A stretch of DNA of 64,000 nt from Sphaerochaeta globosa str. Buddy (GCF_000190435.1 NC_015152.1:2486458-2550457); one strand, 5' to 3'. Shown: positions 41,942 to 51,003, numbered from the stretch's first letter. Translations and numbers: made by a program. Notes: generated by a model from the letters alone, not told the origin.

Positions 41942-42604
41942 ATGAAACGATTGATGGCATTGCTTGCAGTACTTCTTCTCTCATCGCTTTGGCTCTTTGC
42001 AGCCGATGAACCGCTGCAACCCGGCAGCGTCATAGAAAAGGGAATAGCTTCCTGGTACACCACTGACAAGAGCGAGAGCTTGACTGCCAATGGTGAAATC
42101 TTCGACCCCAATGTACTGTCAGCCGCCCACAAGAGCCTGAAGTTCGGCACCATTGTCAGAGTGACGAACCTTGCCAACGGAAAGAGTGTGGATGTGCGCA
42201 TCAACGACCGGGGCCCCTATGTTGATGGAAGAATCATCGACCTTACCCCGGCTGCTGCCAAGCAGATCGACATGCTCAATAGTGGTATCTCATCGGTCGA
42301 CCTAACCCTGATTTTCGAACCGGAGGTTCCTGAGTCAAAGTACAACCGTGCAGGTGACACCGGCTGGTATCAGATCCAGGTGGGAGCCTACTCCTCCCTG
42401 CTCACCGCCTATGCCCAGTACGACAGGCTGCTCAACGCAGGGCTCAAGCCCTATGCCGAGCAACTTCCCGACTCTCAGGCAGTGCGGCTTACGGTACGCT
42501 GGGTTCCGGCTTACCAGCTCGATAGAACGATGAAGGCTCTCTCAGCCCTTGGCTTTGCCGAGAAGAATGTGCTGAAGAAGAGCGAGGTCAATCCTTACCG
42601 CTAA
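41942..42604 (+). CDS. rlpA: RlpA-like septal ring lytic transglycosylase (DPBB + SPOR)
   Basis: 220 residues. Signal peptide (MKRLMALLAVLLLSSLWLFA, cleavage near 20), a double-psi beta-barrel domain (about 35-115) with GIASWYTTDK and the VRINDRGPYVDGRIIDLT stretch holding the catalytic Asp, and a C-terminal SPOR domain (about 143-215, WYQIQVGAYSS) that binds denuded septal glycan. It cuts peptidoglycan during cell separation; in this genome it lacks a visible lipobox. No Shine-Dalgarno, leaderless promoter upstream. Its 3' end overlaps the next minus-strand gene by 17 nt. Confidence 0.92.
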   Translation: MKRLMALLAVLLLSSLWLFAADEPLQPGSVIEKGIASWYTTDKSESLTANGEIFDPNVLSAAHKSLKFGTIVRVTNLANGKSVDVRINDRGPYVDGRIIDLTPAAAKQIDMLNSGISSVDLTLIFEPEVPESKYNRAGDTGWYQIQVGAYSSLLTAYAQYDRLLNAGLKPYAEQLPDSQAVRLTVRWVPAYQLDRTMKALSALGFAEKNVLKKSEVNPYR

Positions 42605-44063
42605 AATGCTTTCCATCCTGCTTGCAAATACACCGTGCAATGTCACGACCATCCTTTGCAGCGGTGGGAAGGCCGCCTCCGGGTGTTGTCCACTGCCCGA
42701 TCATGGCAAACTGAGAAAGGCCTTCCAATGTCTTGGGGAGACGTTTTGAAAGCGATGCCTTGGTGGGGGCAAAGCCCTCAAAGCTACCCTTGTAGTTTCC
42801 GGTGTAGCGTATGACCGAGTGCGGGGTACTGACATCGACCATGTCGATCAGCCCATTCAAGGGTCCCAACACAGCTTCCAATCGCTTGATCACCTCTTCT
42901 GCTATACGCTTCTTCTCGGCTTCATACTCCTGTGGTCTCTCGTTAGCTAGCGTTTCCCAACGCTCCCACTCCCAGGTATTAAACAATACGGTCACCAACG
43001 TGCAGCCTGCCGGAGCAAGGGTAGGATCGAAGGCGTAGACATTCAGGTTGAAACTATTGTGGATTGTACCGTCAGCAAGGACGATGGGCTGCTCAAAGTA
43101 GGGAGTTGAGGAATGTACGAACTGATGCAACTCTTTCCTAATTCCCAAGGCAACCATGACCGTGGAGGGAAACAGCAGGTACTGCTCATACGCTTCTTGG
43201 TAAGCAGAACTAATGTATTGGCCACCAAGCATCGAATATAAGGTGGTATAGCCATCGGCTGCGCTGACCACATAGTCGCTGGCTATCGTCTCGCCTCCAA
43301 AAAGCTGTACTCCTACGGCTTTTCCCTCTGAAACCAATACCTTTTCTACAGGACTGTTGAACCGGAATGTCACCCCAAGTTGTGCAGCTTTTCGCTCTAT
43401 GTTTTTAGAAAGGTTCAGAGAGCCCCCGATTGGATACCCGGCACTCTTAAGTGGCTGCTGGGAGAGTCCCAGGGTAAGGGCTACCAAGCTCCAGGCTGGA
43501 GGAACTGAACAGAGAAAGATCTCACGCATTTTGGGATTCTTGAATCGCTTGGCATACTCTTCCATGGGCTTGAGATGGCTCATCATGGTGGCAAACTGTA
43601 TCAGGCCGGCATAGGTGCGCACCAGAGGATTGGCCGAGAGCGTACCGCCGAGGCGCTTGAGGCTACGGTAGAATTTCTTGATTTCTTTCTCGTCTTCAGG
43701 GGCCAGCTGGAGCAACTCATCCCTCAGTTGTTCAAGATTGCTGGATAGGCAGAGAGAATCACCGGTGGAAAGGCCTATGGTGGTGAACTGGTCGAAGTTA
43801 ATAATTTCAACTGTTGATCCATCAGCATTGGTGAAGGCACCCAGTTCCTGCCACATAGAGTAGAACTCGGTTCCTTTGCGCGAGCCCATCAGCCAATGGA
43901 TACAGTAGTCTACGGTGTAGCCTCCCCGTTTCCACGAAGTGCAGAGGCCTCCGCTCATGCTGTGCTTCTCAAGGACGGTTACTTGGTAGCCATTTCTTGC
44001 AAGATAGGAGGCTGCAGAGAGCCCTGCTATTCCAGCTCCGATGACAACGATGTGCTTTCCCAT
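42588..44063 (-). CDS. FAD-dependent phytoene desaturase-like oxidoreductase
   Basis: 491 residues. N-terminal IVVIGAGIAGLSAASYLARNGYQVTVLEKH is the FAD ADP-binding motif, followed by SMSGGLCTSWKRGGYTVDYCIHW, a segment shared by phytoene desaturase/carotenoid isomerase-like proteins (CrtI/CrtISO). The C-terminal GQWTTPGGGLPTAAKDGRDIARCI is the second FAD motif. The substrate is not clear; many anaerobes carry such proteins without carotenoids. ATG at 44063 has GGAGG 7 nt upstream. No carotenoid genes are nearby. Confidence 0.85.
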   Translation of the reverse strand: MGKHIVVIGAGIAGLSAASYLARNGYQVTVLEKHSMSGGLCTSWKRGGYTVDYCIHWLMGSRKGTEFYSMWQELGAFTNADGSTVEIINFDQFTTIGLSTGDSLCLSSNLEQLRDELLQLAPEDEKEIKKFYRSLKRLGGTLSANPLVRTYAGLIQFATMMSHLKPMEEYAKRFKNPKMREIFLCSVPPAWSLVALTLGLSQQPLKSAGYPIGGSLNLSKNIERKAAQLGVTFRFNSPVEKVLVSEGKAVGVQLFGGETIASDYVVSAADGYTTLYSMLGGQYISSAYQEAYEQYLLFPSTVMVALGIRKELHQFVHSSTPYFEQPIVLADGTIHNSFNLNVYAFDPTLAPAGCTLVTVLFNTWEWERWETLANERPQEYEAEKKRIAEEVIKRLEAVLGPLNGLIDMVDVSTPHSVIRYTGNYKGSFEGFAPTKASLSKRLPKTLEGLSQFAMIGQWTTPGGGLPTAAKDGRDIARCICKQDGKHFSGKD

Positions 44064-44141
44064 GTCACTTCCTCCAGACACTTAGTCTCATGTATTGTAC
44101 CATGCTGAATACAAATGAGAAGAAAATGTTGGGAAAAAGAG

Positions 44142-45248
44142 TTAGAACTGCAGCCTTGCCAGGATTTTGCCGACCATTTTTGACCCTGGATATTCGTAAT
44201 TCTCCCCTGCTAGGAGGTAGGCCATTTCATAACCGATATCCATGTATGAACGTACAGTGAAGGTTACCGCTACTCCTGTGCTTGCTATGAAGTCCGACTG
44301 AGCAAGAGACGTGTTATACAACTCCCCCCAGCCGTAGCCGAAGTCGAGGAAGAGTGCCAGGCGGGGAAAGAAGCCGGAGAGAAAGGGTTCCGGACCGTTG
44401 AAGCGAAGATCGATCTGGTTGGCTAGGGAGTAATCGGTGGGAAACTGGAAGGTTCCAAAACCCCGTACTTTACTGCCCAGAGTGGCATTCTGCTGTACTG
44501 CTAAGGGAATACTGGAACCAAAAACAATACTCGATGAAACTCGATTGGAAATAACAATTGAATAGAGGTTCTTTTCTTGCTCACGAATATTGAAGAGAGT
44601 CTTGGCAGCTTGGGCTTTACCTTCAATGCGAACATAGGAGGCGTTTGCATTCATAAGCATGGGGCCGAACCAGAGGAGAGCTGAAGCAGAAAAGCCGTCC
44701 GTGGCGGTAAGCGTGTCGACAAGGTTGTTGTATTGGTAGGCCAAGCCGATATTGGTGCCAATTCCTGATAGCGGACCATATACACTATCACCACCTGAAA
44801 ACCAGGAAGATAGGGTTTGGACGGTGCCGCTATCCAGCACAGTTCCAACGATCATTGAATCGAGGGCTTTTTCATAGGAACCTCGGTACCCGACAAAGAG
44901 GCTGTGCTTTTGTGGAGAACCAAAGTATTGGCGAAGTCCTATGGTCCAATCGAAGAGCAGCTGGTCATAAACCAAGGGGTTAGTTGATAGCATTGCTCCA
45001 GATAAGGGATTCTGCCAAACAAGTCGTTCATGGTAGCCGACTTTTCCCAGGAGATAGAGATTGGTCTTCCAGTCGGCAAATAATGAAAGATCGTCATTCA
45101 CAATTCCTGCCCTGATTCCGGTTGGAATAAGGCCGGCACTGATGCGGGGGTGGCCTTCCCAGCTGTCGTAGGCGAAAGACCAAGAGGCAAAGAGCGAGAA
45201 TGGCAAGAAGCAAGCAAGGATGATCATCCAAACAATCTTCTTACGCAT
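44142..45248 (-). CDS. Outer-membrane beta-barrel protein, unknown function
   Basis: 368 residues with a signal peptide (MRKKIVWMIILACFLPFSLFASW, cleavage about 21) and a mature chain of alternating polar and aromatic/hydrophobic strands ending LARLQF, the C-terminal Phe signature of proteins inserted by BamA. Family not recognised. GAGGAGG lies 6-9 nt before the ATG. Transcribed on its own towards the FAD oxidoreductase gene, 78 bp away. Confidence 0.72.
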   Translation of the reverse strand: MRKKIVWMIILACFLPFSLFASWSFAYDSWEGHPRISAGLIPTGIRAGIVNDDLSLFADWKTNLYLLGKVGYHERLVWQNPLSGAMLSTNPLVYDQLLFDWTIGLRQYFGSPQKHSLFVGYRGSYEKALDSMIVGTVLDSGTVQTLSSWFSGGDSVYGPLSGIGTNIGLAYQYNNLVDTLTATDGFSASALLWFGPMLMNANASYVRIEGKAQAAKTLFNIREQEKNLYSIVISNRVSSSIVFGSSIPLAVQQNATLGSKVRGFGTFQFPTDYSLANQIDLRFNGPEPFLSGFFPRLALFLDFGYGWGELYNTSLAQSDFIASTGVAVTFTVRSYMDIGYEMAYLLAGENYEYPGSKMVGKILARLQF

Positions 45249-45332
45249 GCCTGTCCTCCTCTTTTATTGGTCTCAATACTACCACAGCAAAGAGACTCTG
45301 AGTACAAGTACCATACCTCTTCACAAACATTC

Positions 45333-45361
45333 TTTACATTCTTCCAAAAATCCTTTAGATT
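45333..45361 (+). promoter_or_regulatory. Promoter of the tRNA gene
   Basis: TTTACA (45333-45338), 17-nt spacer, TAGATT (45356-45361). It ends 10 nt before the first base of the tRNA. Confidence 0.55.
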
Positions 45362-45371
45362 ACCATCAATC

Positions 45372-45449
<78 letters not shown>

Positions 45450-45453
45450 ATTA

Positions 45454-45472
45454 CTTCTTACGTTGTAAGAAG
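45454..45472. repeat. 8-bp perfect hairpin just after the tRNA
   Basis: CTTCTTAC-GTT-GTAAGAAG, 8 nt downstream of the tRNA. It could stop tRNA transcription or be an inverted repeat at an integrase core site. Confidence 0.45.
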
Positions 45473-45514
45473 ATAGCGTAGCTCACCGGAAAAACCGGCA
45501 GCATGTCACATCGC

Positions 45515-45550
45515 AACTGTACCAAAAGGTGTACCAAAAACACCTTTTGG
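45515..45550. repeat. TGTACCAAAA double repeat and 10-bp inverted repeat before the integrase gene
   Basis: AACTGTACCAAAA-GG-TGTACCAAAA occupies 45515-45539, and CCAAAAGGTG / CACCTTTTGG (45522-45531, 45541-45550) forms a perfect hairpin over part of it. A near copy of the double repeat is at 49503-49528. Short direct repeats of this type are often integrase arm-binding sites. Confidence 0.6.
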
Positions 45551-45571
45551 GGTCAGTTTCAGGAGTGGAAC

Positions 45572-46840
45572 ATGAGCCGGAAACCCTTCTATCTTTCCCG
45601 TCATGGTAGCGTTTGGTACGCAAGAATTGTTGATCCCAAAACAGGAAATCAGCTCTCAGCAATAAGCACCGGTCAAACTAATCGGGATATGGCTGTCATG
45701 ACTGTGTCCCGTTGGCTTGTCGAAGGAATTCCTCAAAAACGTATAAAGGCAAAAAGAGATGTCTCTGAAGCCATTACCGTAAATCGATTGTTCAATGTTC
45801 TTCAAGATATTGATCTCACCAATCGGGAAGCTGAGAAGATTATGACCATTCTCAAGCAACGGGGACTGCTCAAGAAGATCAAGGAAGCAGAGGATAGGGA
45901 CCTCATCACCTACCTGCTCGACTTTTACAACTATGACACCAGTCCCTATGTACGGGAGAAGCTTGCACATGGCCAGTCCATCGGAAAGACACACTGCCAA
46001 GACTCAGTAAATCGCGTCAATATCTATTGGAAGAAGTATTTTAAGAAGAGAACACTTTCCAGTATCACCAGGGATGAGTTGAGAGAATTTTCACTCTCTT
46101 TAAAAAAGAAAGGTCTTGCTGCAGCCACCATCAATAAAGTCATGCTTGCCGGTAAGGTTGCCTTTGCTTGGGCCTATCAGGAGGGCTACATTCATACCAA
46201 CCCCAGCGAAGGGCTCAAGAACTTCGTTGGCAAAGCGAAAGAAAGAGGCATTCTCACCGATGAAGAGAATACCGCCCTCTTTGAACAGGAATGGAAGGAA
46301 GAACGATCGTATGTGGGCAATTTGGTTGCCTCCACCTGCGGGCTCAGATCTGGTGAAGTGTTGGGACTCAAAGCTGAGGATATTGGTTTGGATAGGTTGT
46401 TCATCCGTCATTCGTACAGTCCGCTTGATGGGTTGAAAACTCCCAAGAATGGAGAACAACGCCAGGTACCGTTGCTTCCTGAAGTCAGAGAAAAACTACT
46501 TAGCCTTGTCGAGAAGAATCCTTGGGATGATGGGTTCATCTTCTACAGCGACAAGGCAGGCCAGCCTATGGATCACAAGTTTTTAAATGATGGGCTGATG
46601 GAGGCCATGATCAAGATTGGCATTTCTAAGAAAGAAAAGGAAGAACGCAATATCGTCTTCCATAGCTGGAGGCACCGATATGCGGCTAAGATGGCTGACC
46701 TGGTAGATGCTAGAAGCCTTGGGCTGGCCACGGGCCACAAAACGATGGCAATGCTTGAGCATTATGCCGCCCATGCGAATGAAAATCATTTCAAAGCTGT
46801 CAGGGAAGCAACGGAGAAAGCTTTCGGACAGGCAAAGTGA
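45572..46840 (+). CDS. Tyrosine site-specific recombinase (phage/ICE integrase)
   Basis: 422 residues. N-terminal SAM-like core-binding domain (about 150-235) and C-terminal catalytic domain with Arg in CGLRSGEVLGL, HxxR in HSWRHRYA, and the His...Tyr pair in LGLATGHKTMAMLEHYAAH. An N-terminal region of about 100 residues includes an arm-binding-like beta segment (FYLSRHGSVWYARIVD). ATG at 45572 has AGGAG 9-10 nt upstream; the frame extends to 45503 through a hairpin and is not favoured. It lies 127 bp from the tRNA and transcribes away from it. Confidence 0.93.
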   Translation: MSRKPFYLSRHGSVWYARIVDPKTGNQLSAISTGQTNRDMAVMTVSRWLVEGIPQKRIKAKRDVSEAITVNRLFNVLQDIDLTNREAEKIMTILKQRGLLKKIKEAEDRDLITYLLDFYNYDTSPYVREKLAHGQSIGKTHCQDSVNRVNIYWKKYFKKRTLSSITRDELREFSLSLKKKGLAAATINKVMLAGKVAFAWAYQEGYIHTNPSEGLKNFVGKAKERGILTDEENTALFEQEWKEERSYVGNLVASTCGLRSGEVLGLKAEDIGLDRLFIRHSYSPLDGLKTPKNGEQRQVPLLPEVREKLLSLVEKNPWDDGFIFYSDKAGQPMDHKFLNDGLMEAMIKIGISKKEKEERNIVFHSWRHRYAAKMADLVDARSLGLATGHKTMAMLEHYAAHANENHFKAVREATEKAFGQAK

Positions 46841-47283
46841 AGTAACTTACATACAGGGAGAGAACGACTCAAAACAGCGATTTTCCAGTCGTTTTCTCCC
46901 TTATATAATGGGAAAAACTTTTGGACATCCAAATTACGGGGTAGAATGTACTCTAGAGGATGGGACCACAGAAAACCCGTTATTATGACAGTATACAGCT
47001 GAATCTGCATTCTTCCAGGTACCTGAGTAGCCAATTTATTCGGTACCCAGGGCAGCTTCACCAAGCCATTCTCATAGACAGGGGTCAAGCCGACGGACTT
47101 ACCCTGACCGTTCTTGTTCTTGTATTGCAGAAACCAGGAGAAAGTCGGATCAGCAAGATTATCCCCATTGGTGACGGCAGCAAGACAGAACAGGATACCA
47201 TCTTTCCACGTCTGTCCCCCGATGATCAGGTTCTTAATTTCTGCAGTTTCAATCGTCTTCGACCTCAGATGGGCATCAACCAT
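46786..47283 (-). pseudogene. Fragment of a phage tail/baseplate-type gene, 3' end lost
   Basis: From the ATG at 47283 (AGGAGG 6-7 nt upstream) the frame reads 165 residues. The first 130 (IKNLIIGGQTWKDG...LVKLPWVPNKLATQVPGRMQIQLYTV) look like the N-terminal domain of phage tail-associated proteins, where a short helix-strand pattern ends in W.P...A...G...IQL. From about residue 120 the frame runs into the reverse strand of the integrase gene (overlap 46786-46840), so the true 3' part was deleted. It suggests a second, degraded prophage at this locus. Confidence 0.5.
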
Positions 47284-47474
47284 GATTCCTCCTAGCTCTA
47301 TAGCTCAGAGGAAGTTTAACAAATGATTGGTACCCCCGAACCAAGGGGAAATCTAAATCTTCAGAATATTCTGGCCGAATGCTCTTGTGATATGAAGATG
47401 GTGAAACTACACTGAGAGAAATTTTGAACAACTAGGCTGAACAAGAATTTTACTTCAAAACGGAGAATATTATC

Positions 47475-48530
47475 ATGAGTAAAAAGAAAAATAAGCCACT
47501 TGACCTATTTAAAATCGAAGTAGATGAAAGCCTTTTCCATCCAAATTTCAAACAAACAATAATTCCTGGCAATAAAGCAGTCAGGGACGTTCTTACCCAA
47601 TGGGCTGATGGTTTCAAAGATCGTGATGGAAAACTGGCAAAAGAATTCCAAACAACCTATAACTCGGTGTTTTGGGAGTTGTATTTGTTCAATCTATTCA
47701 AACATTGGGGTTTATCGGATGACTTTAGATATGATGCGCCAGATTTTAATATCAATGAATTCAATGGTATCTGTGTCGAAGCTGTAACAGCAAGTAACGC
47801 TCTTGATTCTGACCCTGAATGGATTAACTCTGGAAAAGAACCAGAATTCATTAACTTAGAAAATCCTGATGAACATGCAAAATTTGTAAAGGAATCGACA
47901 ATAAGATTGGCGAATGCCATCTTTTCAAAACTAACTAAATTTAAGAAAAGTTATGCAGAACTCGAACATGTCAAATCGAAACCTTTTATTATTGCACTCG
48001 CTCCCTTCGATCGTCCTTTTTTCTATATACAGACCTCTCAAGCAATCTCACTGCTTTTATATGGAAAGTGGATTAGGCGTATTGATGAAACTACAGGTAG
48101 ATTTGAAAATCTCGATTTCATTCAGAAGGAAAATGGAGCCGATATTAATCTTGGCATATTCAACAATGATAGCTGCTCAGAAATTAGTGCAATAATTTTT
48201 TCAAACGTAGCTACTTTTGGCAAGGTCCAAGCGATGGCTAATAAAATCAAACCATTTCCTGCAATTTTTCAATGGGTCCGATTTAACAAAAATGTATTCG
48301 GGAACCCACATATCGGCGCATCATGGGGAAAAGATTACGATGAGTCTATAGAAGATGGAATCAGTATATTATTGAACCCATTTGCAGATCATCCTGTACC
48401 TGAAGATTTTGTGAAGAAGTTCCAAACTATTCATAGAAGTGCAAATGATATGGATTCTGCTGATAATTCTCTGCTCGCCAGAATGACTCAACGGATAACA
48501 TTAAGGGATGATGATAAAAATTCCATTTAA
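47475..48530 (+). CDS. Predicted PD-(D/E)XK-fold protein, unknown function (candidate cargo/defence gene)
   Basis: 351 residues, AT-rich unlike the backbone. Near residues 66-105 it has the pattern of restriction-endonuclease-fold proteins: FWELYLF (Glu68), DAPDF (Asp90) and CVEAVTA (Glu102); the usual Lys of the third motif is not seen, so activity is uncertain. No TM or signal peptide. The ATG at 47475 has GGAG 9 nt upstream. The one-TM protein gene follows 51 bp later in the same direction. Family unrecognised; nuclease function is inference from the motif pattern. Confidence 0.55.
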   Translation: MSKKKNKPLDLFKIEVDESLFHPNFKQTIIPGNKAVRDVLTQWADGFKDRDGKLAKEFQTTYNSVFWELYLFNLFKHWGLSDDFRYDAPDFNINEFNGICVEAVTASNALDSDPEWINSGKEPEFINLENPDEHAKFVKESTIRLANAIFSKLTKFKKSYAELEHVKSKPFIIALAPFDRPFFYIQTSQAISLLLYGKWIRRIDETTGRFENLDFIQKENGADINLGIFNNDSCSEISAIIFSNVATFGKVQAMANKIKPFPAIFQWVRFNKNVFGNPHIGASWGKDYDESIEDGISILLNPFADHPVPEDFVKKFQTIHRSANDMDSADNSLLARMTQRITLRDDDKNSI

Positions 48531-48581
48531 GACGATTCTAAAATACAAAGTATCATAAATTCATTATGAAGGAGCTGGATT

Positions 48582-49148
48582 ATGGATTTAAAAACATTCA
48601 TTGCCAATATTATTGATTCTGCTATATGGCCAGTATTTCTAATCGCTCTTCTTATCATTTTCAGGAAACCACTAAGGAAACTATTGGGTAGAATTGCCTC
48701 CTTAACTTTTAAAGATGTCGCAGTAGAGTTCTCTGAAGAACTAGCCCAACTTAATGATTTAAATCCTGGTCTAGAGTCCAAGAAACCAGAAAAAAAATCC
48801 TCGCCGCTAAAACAAGTCTCTCTTGATGAAATAGTAAGAGAATCACCGAAAGCGGCAATCCTCATGGGATGGAATCAGTTAGCTGATAGCATTTCCTCAA
48901 ACTTAAGAAGATTAAATCTTAGATCTGAAACTATGCTATTTGATTCAGTCTCTGGAATGGGTAAGCTTATAAGGAATACAGAGCTTGAAAGCGTTACTAG
49001 TTTGGTTTTTCATAAGCTTTACAATCTGAAAAATATGGCTTCCAGTGAAAATGCAAAAATCAGTGAAACAGATGCAAAGGACTATTTGAATAATGTGTCC
49101 TATCTGATAGACAAGATATCTCGTGCAAAACTAAAACTTAACGACTAG
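48582..49148 (+). CDS. Single-TM membrane protein, partner of the PD-(D/E)XK-like protein
   Basis: 188 residues. One N-terminal TM helix (residues 13-28, AIWPVFLIALLIIF) followed by basic residues RKPLRK, so the rest faces the cytoplasm; the segment LTFKDVAVEFSEEL resembles many small uncharacterised membrane proteins. The remainder (50-188) is helical with no known domain. AAGGAG lies 6-8 nt before the ATG. Its tandem with the nuclease-like gene in an integrase-proximal AT-rich segment suggests a two-gene cassette. Confidence 0.55.
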   Translation: MDLKTFIANIIDSAIWPVFLIALLIIFRKPLRKLLGRIASLTFKDVAVEFSEELAQLNDLNPGLESKKPEKKSSPLKQVSLDEIVRESPKAAILMGWNQLADSISSNLRRLNLRSETMLFDSVSGMGKLIRNTELESVTSLVFHKLYNLKNMASSENAKISETDAKDYLNNVSYLIDKISRAKLKLND

Positions 49149-49161
49149 CCAGGTTTCCGAA

Positions 49162-49443
49162 TTACAAGTACAGCACTATGGAGCCCAAGGCCATCCTCAA
49201 ACTCACAAAGAACCAAACATAATAAAGCTGCCAAAACAGCACTCCCCCAGCCACTACCCCTAGCGCATCAGCCAGCAAATCTCCCCAGCTCCAGATGTTC
49301 CCTGGGGCTTTGTGATTACCATACTTTTTCCCTATTCTAAGGAAGATACCACTGAGTACTCCTGCTACCGGATGATGTATCCTTGCCCCCTGTATACTGT
49401 ATAGGAGAACCCTTTGTTTAGTTTTCTCACCACGGAAAGCCAT
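49162..49443 (-). CDS. Short VanZ-like membrane protein, possibly truncated
   Basis: 93 residues. NIWSWGDLLADALGVVAGGVLFW matches the C-terminal VanZ signature (pGR.gswxDxxaDxxGxxxG) and HHPVAGVLSG its first conserved His segment, but the middle of the family, including the DE.hQ motif, is missing and the start is not clearly placed. VanZ proteins are membrane proteins of unclear biochemical role (teicoplanin resistance in one case). It ends 14 nt from the end of the one-TM protein gene on the other strand. Confidence 0.4.
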   Translation of the reverse strand: MAFRGEKTKQRVLLYSIQGARIHHPVAGVLSGIFLRIGKKYGNHKAPGNIWSWGDLLADALGVVAGGVLFWQLYYVWFFVSLRMALGSIVLYL

Positions 49444-49502
49444 TCCGCGGGTATAGTATTATATTTACTTATATAATTTACAATTACATTATTTCCATTT
49501 CT

Positions 49503-49528
49503 AACTGTACCAAAAAAGTGTACCAAAA
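49503..49528. repeat. Second copy of the TGTACCAAAA double repeat
   Basis: AACTGTACCAAAA-AAG-TGTACCAAAA, identical to 45515-45539 except for one extra base in the middle. With that copy it brackets about 4 kb holding the integrase, tail fragment, nuclease/TM pair and VanZ-like gene. Confidence 0.6.
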
Positions 49529-49671
49529 TCTTAAAATTTGCATGATTTTCATACCCTTTCGGGGCATCTTTGCCACCTTCGAAAGTCTATCACCCATCTC
49601 GTTACCTGCATTCATGTGTAGTTCCTCATAGTCCAGCATACTTTGCCGTATCAACCTTGGAGGACACTAAA

Positions 49672-51003
49672 ATGAACGTTAAACCAATTTTCCCTACTGA
49701 TTTCAAAACATATGCTGATGCCGTCAAAATGGCCTATGGAGAAATTAATACCGTAGATCTCAACACACCCCTTATCAAAGGAACATTTATTTCAAAACGC
49801 CTTTGCAGCCTTTTCCCAAGACTCGCATCCAGCCAAGTCCAGCAATTGGCTGCAATGGCTGAGGACAGTCTGGTAAGAGCATGCGGAGAAAATTTTAAAG
49901 GAATGGTTCTCCCACTTCCGGTTCATCAAAAGCTATACAGAACCACATCCAAGGAAGAACTAACGCAAATAACCGACAGTATCAAATCCGCTCTTGACCA
50001 AGGATGCTGGGATCAATACCCAAACACACCGCCATTCAAGATAAGTGAAAGTTGGCTCAAGGGATATCGAAAGCTGCTTATGCCATTCACGTTTAAGCCT
50101 ATACCAAGCAATTTAATCGATGCAGCGAATAAGGCCCTCAATGAAATGGAGGATCAAATCCTCAGATTCACAGAGGACCAGTACCAAAACCACCCGGCTG
50201 ACTTGTTTGCATTGAGCATCATGAAAATCGTGGAACAATACTGTCAAGACAATCTAGCATCCATGTTATCGACCTATCCTAACTTCCCGGAGGGTAAGGG
50301 AGCCTCTGGTTCTGAGTGGGGGCCAGTACTTGCGATAAAATGGTATGCGATACTTCAGGACCATATCAGGAGCATCGATGAAAGCCAATATATGAAGGAG
50401 CAATACCTACAGCAAGTACTGCAACAAAAAGCGATATCCGTGGAAACTTTCATGACTCTTGATATTGAGATAGCCTTGGAACTTCAGAATGAAGCTGTAC
50501 TTCTTCACCAGCAGAGTCTCGAAAAGAAACCACAAACCAAAAAAGCAGACCCAAGATCTGCAAAGCTGATTCCTTGGATGCGAGGAGAAGAAAACCTTCA
50601 AGCATTATGGAAGGTACTTACTGAGCATGAGTATGTTAAAAACACAGAGTTCCAGGATTTCCTAAGTGGTCGTTTCCAACTTGTTGACAAACATTCCAAG
50701 AATAATCGAACAACCCTTGCACCGAAAATCAGATGGTACAGCTCTCTTGACAACCTGCTCAGAATGCTCGAAAGCCTTGTGGAATTTAATATAATCAGTA
50801 TTGTTCCTTTCGGGAAAAAAACTTGTACGAAAACTGCTGGAAAGATCTACAACCTCATTGAAACTCATTTTGCCAACAGTGATGGAATCGACTTCAAGTT
50901 GGACGCCATACGAAAGGCAGCACAGCGCAAGAGGAACCCTGAGGCAAAATTTGACAAGAGCTTCAATGGCAGCGTTCTGAGAACAATTCGATCAATGCAA
51001 TAA
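49672..51003 (+). CDS. Unknown protein of the accessory region
   Basis: 443 residues, family not recognised. Hydrophilic and predicted mostly helical, with no TM segment, signal peptide or nucleotide-binding motif; Gln-rich helical stretches near 255-300, C-terminal Arg/Lys-rich. It may be a phage or ICE regulator because it stands alone in front of the HTH genes with its own terminator, but this is only context. GGAGG lies 8-9 nt before the ATG at 49672; the frame further to 49570 has no ribosome site. Confidence 0.6.
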   Translation: MNVKPIFPTDFKTYADAVKMAYGEINTVDLNTPLIKGTFISKRLCSLFPRLASSQVQQLAAMAEDSLVRACGENFKGMVLPLPVHQKLYRTTSKEELTQITDSIKSALDQGCWDQYPNTPPFKISESWLKGYRKLLMPFTFKPIPSNLIDAANKALNEMEDQILRFTEDQYQNHPADLFALSIMKIVEQYCQDNLASMLSTYPNFPEGKGASGSEWGPVLAIKWYAILQDHIRSIDESQYMKEQYLQQVLQQKAISVETFMTLDIEIALELQNEAVLLHQQSLEKKPQTKKADPRSAKLIPWMRGEENLQALWKVLTEHEYVKNTEFQDFLSGRFQLVDKHSKNNRTTLAPKIRWYSSLDNLLRMLESLVEFNIISIVPFGKKTCTKTAGKIYNLIETHFANSDGIDFKLDAIRKAAQRKRNPEAKFDKSFNGSVLRTIRSMQ

